The position numbers and the translations under genes were made by a program. Of a DNA stretch of 5,236 nt, positions 1 through 5,236 are shown piece after piece. The notes beneath the pieces are model-generated. The model was not told the DNA's origin and did not search any database. It saw only the letters and a list, made by a program, of their open reading frames with translations. The DNA is taken from positions 1-5,236 of the forward strand of contig JBKPAA010000138.1 of the NCBI GenBank assembly GCA_046726215.1, written 5' to 3'. The number at the start of each line of letters is the position of its first letter. Position 1 is the stretch's first letter. Source of the stretch: DASQUK01 sp046726215 (GTDB lineage Bacteria > Actinomycetota > Acidimicrobiia > Acidimicrobiales > VFJN01).

Positions 1-2
1 TC

Positions 3-236
3 AGCGTCGCTGGCTGGCTCATCGACGCGGGTGTGGTCGACGCTGCAGACGATGCCGACGAGCATGCTCTTGCCTGGCACGCATACTTCTGGGATCCGTG
101 GTTCGCGCTGTGGGGCGGTGCATTCGTCGTGGCCATGTGGCCCAGCCGTCCGCAACCGTCCGGGGGAAGCGTTCAGAACGGACCCAGCCAACGTTCGCCA
201 GCGCTGCTTCAACAGCGCCCACCGACCTGCTCGTAA
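3..236 (+). CDS. C-terminal end of a small membrane protein, possibly DUF3995-like (partial)
   Basis: This reading frame is open from the window edge to a TAA stop, so the start is outside the window and only the last 77 residues are seen. The first 45 or so residues look like real protein: a hydrophobic start (AGWLIDAGVVDAA), an acidic stretch (DDADEH), then a tryptophan-rich motif WHAYFWDPWFALWGG leading into a hydrophobic segment (AFVVAMW) that could be the last transmembrane helix. The pattern of an acidic loop, W-H, W-D-P-W and a final helix resembles the C-terminus of DUF3995 membrane proteins of actinobacteria, whose function is unknown; this match is from memory and tentative. After residue 46 the sequence turns into a low-complexity Ser/Pro/Gln/Arg tail that is unlike the family end. 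The original stop may have been lost, with the frame running on into non-coding DNA. Confidence 0.45.
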   Translation, partial: SVAGWLIDAGVVDAADDADEHALAWHAYFWDPWFALWGGAFVVAMWPSRPQPSGGSVQNGPSQRSPALLQQRPPTCS

Positions 237-478
237 TCGCGCCCGGTCAGCGGAATGCGCGTATCCGGCGAAGCGGACGTCGCGACGGACGCAGGTGCGA
301 CCACAAGAATCGGGACGTCGGCACTGGCATCAGAAGGCCGGGGCTGCTTCGGGCACGTTGGCGAGCGGCGCCAGATCGACGTTCGGAGCGCGTTCGATGG
401 CCAGGCCGGTGTCCCAGAACGAGCGCCCCAGAATGTGCGGACCGCAGGGCCAGGCGCGTGGCTCAAGTGCCGCTGCGA

Positions 479-499
479 GGCGGCTTAGTGTCAGCCGCC
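479..499 (-). terminator. GC-rich hairpin over the recombinase stop codon, possible weak terminator
   Basis: A perfect 7-bp inverted repeat (GGCGGCT and AGCCGCC on the + strand) flanks a 7-nt loop. Read on the - strand it overlaps the TGA stop of the recombinase remnant and lies at its transcript end. No U-rich tract follows, so it is not a classical intrinsic terminator. It may be a remnant of a 3' hairpin, or a chance GC-rich repeat. Confidence 0.3.
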
Positions 500-1020
500 G
501 GCGGCGAAGGCGACGACGACGTAGGCGGCGTGGCGGTCGAAGTTCTGGCGGCGCCGGTCGTAGATGGTCGTGGTTCTCGGGTCGGCGTGGCGAGCCGCGA
601 TCTGGGCGTCTCGAAGCGGGACGCCGGCGTCTAGGGCGGCCATGATGAACGCGGCCCGAAGCATGTGCGGGTGCACGGCGCCGAGGCCGGCGCGCCTGCC
701 AATTGCGCGGACCCACCGGTGGGCGGTGCGCCGGTCGAGGCGTTGGCCGTCACGGCGCCGCAGGATCGGCCCTCCGTGGCGTTCACCGACCGCCAGGTCG
801 AGGGTCCGGGCGGTTCGGGGGACGAGCGGAACGGTGGGAGGCTTGTTGCCCTTGCGCACGATCCGCAGCGTGCGATGGCCGCGCTCGAAGCCGAGGTCCT
901 CGATGTGGGTGGCACAGGCCTCGCTGACACGTAGCCCGTTCCGGCCGACAGCACGGCGAGCGGGGCATGGGCGCGGTTGTAGTGCTCCGCGGTGAACAGA
1001 ACACGCCAAGCTCCGAGCGA
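491..1020 (-). pseudogene. Tyrosine recombinase (phage-type integrase) catalytic domain, 5'-truncated and frameshifted
   Basis: Tyrosine recombinases cut and rejoin DNA through a covalent 3'-phosphotyrosine. From about 946 down to the TGA at 491-493 the frame gives a catalytic domain with every active-site residue: Arg in GLRVSEAC (codon 929-931), Lys in VRKGNK, H-x-x-R in HPHMLR, His in AARHAD and the Tyr nucleophile in TTTIYD (codon 560-562). Spacings H-3-R-23-H-9-Y are the same as in XerD. The C-terminus (YDRRRQNFDRHAAYVV) is typical of an actinobacterial integrase group. Upstream, the matching sequence (LFTAEHYNRAHAPLAVL) is in another frame. One base is missing near 946-949: restoring it gives LAVL-x-GRNGLRVSEAC. 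Homology ends near 1017-1020, so the N-terminal SAM-like DNA-binding domain is gone, replaced by the fragment on the opposite strand. No element boundaries or attachment sites were recognised. The protein is very probably non-functional. Confidence 0.85.
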
Positions 1021-1030
1021 TCCAGACATC

Positions 1031-1625
1031 AGCACCCGTGCTCCACGCCTCGACGTCTTCCGTCGCAGGGCGACTACTGGTCCGTCACGTTCGACCGGCA
1101 CACGGTGCGGGTGCGCGACCTCAAAGGCAGGCGGTACCTCGCCCGGCTCCTCGCCGACCCCGGGCGCGAGTACCACGTGCTCGACCTCGTCGCCACCGAA
1201 AGCGGCCAAACCGCAGCCGTGGGACGGACCCCCAACCGGGAGTGTCGTACCCGGGGCTCGGCCGCCGGCCCGCTCCTCGATGCCCCAGCGAAAGAGGCAT
1301 ACCGCCGACGCCTCGGCGAGATCGAAGACGACATCGCTGAGGCGCTGGCCACCGGGGACGACGAGCGTGCCGCGCAAGCGACGTTGAACGCGACCTCCTC
1401 AGCCGTGAGCTGACACGTGCAGTCGGCCTCGGTGGTCGCGATCGGCGAGGCGCAGCCGCATCCGAGCGTGCTCGCGCCAGCGTCACCCGGGCGGTCCGGC
1501 AGGCGACCGCTCGAATCCATCAGCACCATCCCACGTTGGGGACGCATCTCGACCGTGCCATCCACACCGGCACCTACTGCGCGTACCGACCCGACTCTCC
1601 CGGTTCCGTGGAGTGGAAGACCTGA
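1031..1625 (+). pseudogene. C-terminal fragment of a large actinobacterial ATPase/LuxR-type regulator, two frameshifts
   Basis: Three successive frames join into one protein end. First comes APRLDVFRRR (to about 1066), then GDYWSVTFDRHTVRVRDLKG and RYLARLLADPGREYHVLDLV with AKEAYRRRLGEIEDDIAEA (1069 to about 1377), then DVERDLLSRELTRAVGLGG, SERARASVTRAVRQATARI and TGTYCAYRPDSPGSVEWKT ending at TGA 1623-1625. The joined order matches, from memory, the C-terminal region of long actinobacterial proteins annotated as ATP-binding or LuxR-type regulators and cyclase-linked ATPases: a small winged-helix-like segment, a charged coiled-coil helix pair (AYRRRL to about VTRAV) and a terminal HLDRAI-TGTYCAY motif. 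Each frame change fits loss of one base, near 1066-1069 (GGGG to GGG would do it) and near 1377-1380. The ATPase domains that should lie upstream are absent; homology begins only about 10-20 bp from the head-to-head recombinase remnant. The fragment is a dead 3' remnant. The function of the domain itself is not established. Confidence 0.7.
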
Positions 1626-1845
1626 CCTCTCGGCCATGGGAGCCGTCCCCGCGAGATGCAAGAACCATCGGCATCTGGCTGGTCTTCACGCGTGTCCGAT
1701 CGGCGCTGAGTGCGACGCGCACCACAAGCACGGCCGCGTCGTTCTAGCGCGCCAGGACAACACTTGGGTCGCACGCGGAGCCGTCTGATCTGGTCGGGCT
1801 CGCGGACGCTCGCTCCCGGAAGCCAGCGCGAAACAGGGCGTGTCC
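1626..1845. other. Convergent spacer without a recognised gene
   Basis: This 220-bp stretch lies between the 3' end of the + strand regulator remnant and the 3' end of cobQ on the - strand. The + frame that ends at 1788 includes CPIGAECDAHHKHG, which I do not recognise. No strong hairpin with a U-tract was seen that would end cobQ transcription. Confidence 0.4.
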
Positions 1846-3249
1846 TCACAGCAGGTGGCGTGCCAGCCAACGATCATCGATGTGCAAGTCGACGGCATCC
1901 GCGAGTCCGTCGAAGACCGTATCGAGAGGCTCGGGTTCGCTACCGCTGAATGCCTTGAGGACCTCGTCGTTCTCGAAGAGCCCGTGGAGGTAAACGCCGA
2001 TCACGTTGTCGAGGGCATAGCAAAGCCCCTCGGGGAGGGCGGAAGCCAGGTTGTTGGCGGTGGCTTCGCTACGACCGTGGCGGATCTCATAGCCGGTCAC
2101 CGACCGGCCATCGAGCCAGGCCCAGGAGCCGGGTAGCGATCCGAAGCGCGCGGTCGTCCGGACGGTGCGCTTGTCAGAATCATAGGTGGTGACGATCGGG
2201 AGCAGCCCGAGGCCCGCGGCCTGGCCCTCGACACCAGCCGGGTCCTCGATGCGCGTGCCGAGCGCTTGCAGGCCCCCGCAGATCCCGAGGACCGGAATAC
2301 CAGCAGCCGCCGCGACGAGGACCTGTTCCGCAAGTCCGGTTCGCCGCAACCAGGCTAGGTCAGCAGCAACGTGCTTGGAGCCCGGGAGGATGACGAGATC
2401 AGCATCCTCAATGCGGCCATCGTCGCCGACCAGGCGCACATCCGAAACCTGCTGGAGCCCGACGAACTCGTCGAGGTTCGACGCGTACGGACCACACACC
2501 AGGGCAACCCGGCGGCCTGGTCGCCACGGCGAGAAACGGCGCGACGGGCCTTCCTCGTCGGGCAGGTGGTGGTCGAGCCAGGGCACGACACCCACCGTCG
2601 GCACGCCAGTGAGCGCCTCAAGCTCGGCGGGAGCGGGGTCGAGCAGAGCTGGGTCACCACGGAACCGATTGAGCAGAAAGCCCTTGACACGACGCCGCCA
2701 CACCGGTGGCAGCAGTGCCCACGTGCCATAGAGGTGCGCGAAGGCGCCGCCGCGGTCGATGTCGGCGACGAGGAGCACGCAGGCGTCGGCCGCCTCGGCC
2801 ATGGCCATGTTGACGATGTCGTCGTCCCAGAGATTGGTCTCAGCGGGACTGCCGGCACCCTCCAGGACAATCACGTCGTAGTCAGCGCGCAGCGATTCGA
2901 AGGCGCCGAGCACCTCGGGCCACAGCCGCTTCGACCGACCCCGCCACGGCGCCTCGGTCAACTCCCGACTGGCGCGACCCAACACCACTACCTGGCTTCG
3001 CACGTCCTTCTCGGGCTTGAGCAGCACGGGGTTCATGCGAACCTCGGGCGTGACCCGCGCCGCTAGTGCCTGGAGCCACTGGGCGGTGCCGATCTCGCCG
3101 CCGTCGACGACCCGCGCGTTGTTCGACATGTTCTGCGCCTTGAACGGCGCCACACGTATGCCTCTTCGGGCGAGCGAGCGGCACAGGCCGCAGACCAACA
3201 GGCTCTTGCCGGCTCCGCTCGACACGCCCTGCACCATCAGCGAGCTCAC
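1846..3249 (-). CDS. cobQ: Adenosylcobyric acid synthase, glutamine-hydrolysing (CobQ/CbiP)
   Basis: CobQ is the cytoplasmic enzyme of adenosylcobalamin synthesis that uses ATP and glutamine to amidate the b, d, e and g carboxylates of adenosylcobyrinic acid a,c-diamide. The protein is intact, 467 residues from GTG 3249 to TGA 1846-1848, close to the family norm of about 480-500. It has two domains. The N-terminal dethiobiotin-synthetase-like ATPase has a P-loop variant GVSSGAGKS (residues 8-16), the CobQ signature FKAQNMSNNA (36-45), LEGAGSPAE (129-137) and DIDRGGAFAHLYG (163-175). The C-terminal class I glutaminase-like domain has LPGSKH (288-293), nucleophile Cys324 in GICGGLQALG, GYEIRHGRSE (386-395) and catalytic His422 in GVYLHGLFEND. 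The open frame extends to GTG 3285, but family members usually begin only a few residues before LMVQG, so 3249 is preferred; neither start has a clear Shine-Dalgarno. No other cobalamin gene and no B12 riboswitch was recognised nearby. Confidence 0.96.
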   Translation of the reverse strand: MSSLMVQGVSSGAGKSLLVCGLCRSLARRGIRVAPFKAQNMSNNARVVDGGEIGTAQWLQALAARVTPEVRMNPVLLKPEKDVRSQVVVLGRASRELTEAPWRGRSKRLWPEVLGAFESLRADYDVIVLEGAGSPAETNLWDDDIVNMAMAEAADACVLLVADIDRGGAFAHLYGTWALLPPVWRRRVKGFLLNRFRGDPALLDPAPAELEALTGVPTVGVVPWLDHHLPDEEGPSRRFSPWRPGRRVALVCGPYASNLDEFVGLQQVSDVRLVGDDGRIEDADLVILPGSKHVAADLAWLRRTGLAEQVLVAAAAGIPVLGICGGLQALGTRIEDPAGVEGQAAGLGLLPIVTTYDSDKRTVRTTARFGSLPGSWAWLDGRSVTGYEIRHGRSEATANNLASALPEGLCYALDNVIGVYLHGLFENDEVLKAFSGSEPEPLDTVFDGLADAVDLHIDDRWLARHLL

Positions 3250-3428
3250 GGCTTGAAGGTAGATCGAGCGGCGTCGCACGCTCACCGTTCAGCCGGAGTA
3301 CCGGCGGCTCAAGTCGCACGGAATCGGCGTTCCGCCTTCGTGCTCGACCCGACGGGGCGCACAGCACACTGCGCCAGAACATCGTCGGCTCGAGCCCGAT
3401 GTCCGCACCGATCGGCGCCTATGCGCTC

Positions 3429-3447
3429 CCGACCGCCTGGCGGTCGG
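3429..3447. repeat. 19-bp inverted repeat in the divergent spacer, possible operator
   Basis: The sequence CCGACCGCC-T-GGCGGTCGG has two perfect 9-bp arms around a single central base. A one-base loop does not make a good RNA hairpin, so a dimeric DNA-binding protein site is a more natural reading than a terminator. It sits about 180 bp upstream of the favoured cobQ start and about 350 bp upstream of the DUF4389 start, so it is far from either start codon. The regulator is unknown. A GC-rich chance palindrome of this length is uncommon but possible. Confidence 0.45.
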
Positions 3448-3781
3448 CACACAGATCGTCCGCTACGGCGCTGGAGGCGAACCCACCTGGGTGGGTGTCG
3501 CTGGCGCGCTCGGTGAGTTCGGTCAGGAGGGCCGCGCCGTGCGAGATCACCCGTTTCTGTGGCCGGCGGCGGTCGAACCGCTGCGAGCGCAGGTCGCCGG
3601 ATATGTCTGCGCCGGTGCACCCAACGATGACTTCCACCTTCGGTGGGATCGGCCTGCCGAAGGCGCTTGGGGTGGACAAGGCCACGGTGGTGCTGCGGCT
3701 GCCGGGACGAGGGCCTCCTCGATCACCCACCGGCCGGGGTCCCGGGGAGTAGCGTCTCGCCGGCTCCTGTTCCATCGAACT

Positions 3782-3793
3782 GGAGGAGGGGGA
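3782..3793 (+). promoter_or_regulatory. Strong Shine-Dalgarno site of the DUF4389 gene
   Basis: The purine run GGAGGAGGGGGA ends directly before the ATG at 3794, with GGAGG placed seven bases from it. This decides the start: the frame stays open upstream to 3491, but only this ATG has a ribosome binding site and begins the family-like sequence. Confidence 0.85.
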
Positions 3794-4393
3794 ATGGAGA
3801 CCTTCGCTCAGGCCTACCCGGCGACGTTGGAGGTCGATCGAGCGGAGCGGATCGCCAACTGGCGTCCGCTCGTGCAGTGGCTGCTGGCGATCCCGCACTT
3901 ACTGATCCTCTACGGCCTGCAGCTCGTCGCTCGGGCGGTCGCCGTCATCGGCTGGTTCGCCATCGTGTTCACGGGCAAGCTGCCGGAGGGGCTGGCCAAC
4001 CTGCTGTGCCTCTACATCCGCTACAACAACCGGGTCGCGGCGTACGCCGGGTTCCTGCGGGAGGAGTACCCGCCGTTCGCGTTCGACACGGTCGCCCCCG
4101 ATCCCGGCAACTATCCGCCGGTGCGCACCGGGTTCGGGCCCGAGCTCGAGGACCGCAACCGGCTCACGGTGGGCTTCCGGCTCATCCTGGCGATCCCCCA
4201 GCTGATCGTGCTCGCTGTCCTCGGCGTCGCCGCTTTCGTGGCCTGGGTGATCGGGTTCTTCGCCGTGCTGTTCACTGGTCGCTGGCCCGAGGGGTTGCGC
4301 ACGTTCGTGGTGGGCTACATGCGCTGGTTCACCCGAGTCGAGGCCTATGTCGGGCTGCTCACCGACGCGTACCCGCCGTTCAGCCTGGAATGA
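3794..4393 (+). CDS. DUF4389 domain-containing integral membrane protein
   Basis: This intact 199-residue protein matches the DUF4389 family, common in actinobacteria and of unknown function. A short hydrophilic N-terminus (to about residue 25) is followed by two copies of one unit. Each copy has a hydrophobic stretch starting LAIP (31-60 and 132-161, each probably a membrane hairpin), the motif FTG-x-x-PEGL (59-67 and 160-168), then a cytoplasm-facing or amphipathic segment ending R-V-x-A-Y-x-G-x-L and YPPF (80-95 and 181-196). The copies align without a gap at an offset of exactly 101 residues, and by hand count 32 of 70 positions (26-95 against 127-196) are identical. A polar linker with FDTVAPDPGNYPPVRTG (97-113) separates them. 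The start is set by the strong Shine-Dalgarno site. The gene stands alone and diverges from cobQ; no partner gene is visible. Family assignment is firm; function cannot be inferred. Confidence 0.9.
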   Translation: METFAQAYPATLEVDRAERIANWRPLVQWLLAIPHLLILYGLQLVARAVAVIGWFAIVFTGKLPEGLANLLCLYIRYNNRVAAYAGFLREEYPPFAFDTVAPDPGNYPPVRTGFGPELEDRNRLTVGFRLILAIPQLIVLAVLGVAAFVAWVIGFFAVLFTGRWPEGLRTFVVGYMRWFTRVEAYVGLLTDAYPPFSLE

Positions 4394-4946
4394 GGAGTGA
4401 GCGCGACGGTGGCCGGGTTGTCCGGATCCGGTCGTTGCGAATCGGATGGTCAGAGGATGGACGCCACGGCGCCATCATCGGCGACGGAGATCGCGCTTGC
4501 GATTGCCAGCACCCACTTCGTCGCACACGCACATGAGCCGTGCAGGTCGACGGCTACGTGCCCGATGCCGCAACTGATGACCGAGCTTCACAGCTTCGCC
4601 GCCAGAACGGCCGGCCGCCACGATGACTCGCGACGTCGCGAGCGCCACAGAACGCGCAGCGAGGCCATCCGGGCAATCGCGGTCCGGTCGCGCCGTCCTG
4701 GGTGTCCTCGAACGCCTCATACACGGGTGATCTTGGGGCCACCAGCCGAGGGCCCGGCCTGGGCGGCGTCTGAAGCGACTCCACGGCGACCGATCGTGCT
4801 GGGGTGAGGCGCACAAAACGTTCAGCGTGGCCATCCGATAATCGCGACCCGAGCGATCGTTCCTGGGTATCCGGTATCGCCGGGTACACGACCGGCTTCC
4901 GATCTGCAGCTCTGCTCTCTGGCCCCACAGCGGGTACCGACGCCTT
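4394..4946. other. Spacer of about 550 bp without a credible gene
   Basis: The stretch lies between the 3' ends of the convergent DUF4389 and DUF427 genes. Open frames exist on both strands (for example + 4397-4807 and - 4554-4928), but their proteins are rich in Arg, Ser, Thr and Pro, lack recognisable motifs and show no clear ribosome binding site. Convergent genes need no promoter here, so the length is more than expected and may represent decayed DNA. The one ordered element is the palindrome at 4627-4642. No U-tract terminator was found for either gene. Confidence 0.5.
4627..4642. repeat. Perfect 16-bp palindrome
   Basis: CTCGCGACGTCGCGAG is its own reverse complement and contains two TCGCGA units separated by CG. 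It lies in the middle of the gene-free spacer between two convergent genes. It could be a protein binding site, a methylation or restriction target, or a chance GC-rich palindrome. It cannot act as a normal hairpin terminator because there is no loop and no U-tract. Confidence 0.4.
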
Positions 4947-5236
4947 CTACGCCGTCAGGACCTCGCCGTCCACCGTGATCTCGGTGCGGTTCGGGTAGAA
5001 GGACAAGAACCCGGCGATCTCGGCAGCGGTTGAGATCGGTGCCTCGTACGCCCAGACGATGCCGTCGTGAGTCTGGCCGCCGACGTTGGCCGACTAGTAC
5101 GAGGCCTCTCCCTTGAACGGGCAGGTCGTGTGAAACGACGTCGGACGGAGCAGGTCCATGCGCACGTCGTCCTGGGGCAGGTAGTACCGCGAGGGCAGGC
5201 CGGTCTCGTCGAGGCGCAACGCGTGGTCGGTCGTGG
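4947..5236 (-). pseudogene. DUF427 (NTP_transf_9) protein, C-terminal part, with in-frame TAG at a conserved Trp
   Basis: The gene enters from the right edge and ends at TAG 4947-4949, so the N-terminus is not seen. The visible 95 codons match the DUF427 family, small actinobacterial and proteobacterial proteins with a beta-tent fold and no settled function: ALRLDETGLPSRYYLPQDDV, then RMDLLRP, then HTTCPFKGEASY, a TAG codon, then SANVGG, GIVWAYEAPISTAAEIAGF and FYPNRTEITVDGEV. In the family the motif reads CPFKG-x-A-x-YW, so the TAG at 5094-5096 replaces the nearly invariant tryptophan; TGG to TAG is one G-to-A change. Everything after it stays in frame and well conserved, so the lesion is recent, or is a sequencing error. 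If real, the protein would lose about half of its C-terminal portion. It converges on the DUF4389 gene. Confidence 0.85.

Larger units (their letters stand above)
3286..3793. other. Divergent spacer between cobQ and the DUF4389 gene
   Basis: This stretch of about 500 bp should contain the promoters of both flanking genes. Frames on both strands stay open because of the high GC content, but none gives a sequence I recognise. The longest ones change character between Arg/Pro-rich and mixed composition as expected of non-coding or decayed DNA. I saw no convincing -35/-10 pair and no cobalamin-riboswitch B12 box in the cobQ leader. The one clear structure is the inverted repeat at 3429-3447. Confidence 0.5.

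Noticed and set aside
31..645. 204-codon + strand open frame with a long arginine run
   Set aside because: The second half is antisense to the recombinase catalytic domain, and the poly-Arg run is the complement of its GC-rich C-terminal codons and stop region. No family match or ribosome binding site was seen.
631..1377. 248-codon - strand open frame spanning the recombinase and regulator remnants
   Set aside because: Only a short part (about 950-1020) is recombinase-like. The rest is antisense to the better-supported + strand regulator fragment or an out-of-frame reading of the recombinase.
941..1380. Programmed frameshifting as the reason for the broken frames
   Set aside because: There is no slippery heptamer with a downstream structure at the three sites. 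Both genes also lack their 5' parts, so decay is the simpler explanation.
2186..3066. Long open frames on the + strand opposite cobQ
   Set aside because: They are shadows of the high-GC cobQ gene, which has every family motif in a single frame on the - strand.
3491..3793. Longer N-terminus for the DUF4389 protein
   Set aside because: The upstream open frame lacks family similarity, and the ATG at 3794 has a textbook Shine-Dalgarno site directly before it.
3250..3793. Cobalamin riboswitch in the cobQ leader
   Set aside because: I looked for a B12-box-like core on the - strand and did not find one. A covariance-model search would be needed to exclude it fully.
4397..4807. 136-codon + strand open frame just after the DUF4389 gene
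   Set aside because: The composition is Arg/Ser/Thr/Pro-rich, there is no recognisable motif, and the start is a non-ATG codon without convincing coding support.
1..5236. tRNA genes, CRISPR arrays, complete insertion sequences or attachment repeats
   Set aside because: No TPsiC-like GGTTCGA-type cloverleaf, no regularly spaced repeats, and no paired terminal inverted repeats flanking a transposase were found on either strand by eye.

Overview
The window is very GC-rich double-stranded DNA with strong GC bias at third codon positions. Its recognisable genes (an actinobacterial-type tyrosine recombinase, a large-regulator C-terminus, CobQ, DUF4389 and DUF427) point to a chromosome of an actinomycete-like bacterium (Actinomycetota). 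I cannot place it more finely. No rRNA, tRNA, CRISPR array or complete mobile element is visible.

Layout from left to right. Bases 3-236 hold the C-terminal end of a small membrane protein on the + strand, possibly DUF3995-like and cut by the window edge. Bases 491-1020 hold the catalytic domain of a tyrosine recombinase on the - strand, with all six active-site residues but no N-terminal domain and a one-base frameshift. Head-to-head with it, bases 1031-1625 hold the C-terminal fragment of a large actinobacterial ATPase/regulator on the + strand, broken by two further one-base frameshifts. Bases 1846-3249 hold an intact cobQ (adenosylcobyric acid synthase) on the - strand. A divergent spacer of about 0.5 kb follows, containing a 19-bp near-perfect inverted repeat. 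Bases 3794-4393 hold an intact DUF4389 membrane protein on the + strand, with an excellent ribosome binding site and a gapless 101-residue internal duplication. A spacer of about 550 bp without a credible gene contains a perfect 16-bp palindrome. Bases 4947-5236 hold the C-terminal part of a DUF427 protein on the - strand, in which a highly conserved tryptophan codon has become TAG.

The main theme is two intact genes (cobQ and DUF4389) set among decaying ones. At least three genes carry inactivating lesions (three single-base deletions, one nonsense codon), and two truncated pseudogenes abut within about 10-25 bp, which looks like an old integration or deletion scar. The intact genes do not form an operon with each other: cobQ and DUF4389 are divergent, and the other cobalamin genes are not in the window. 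I found no convincing new multi-gene system; the interest lies in the pseudogene junction, the inverted repeats and the lone cobQ.
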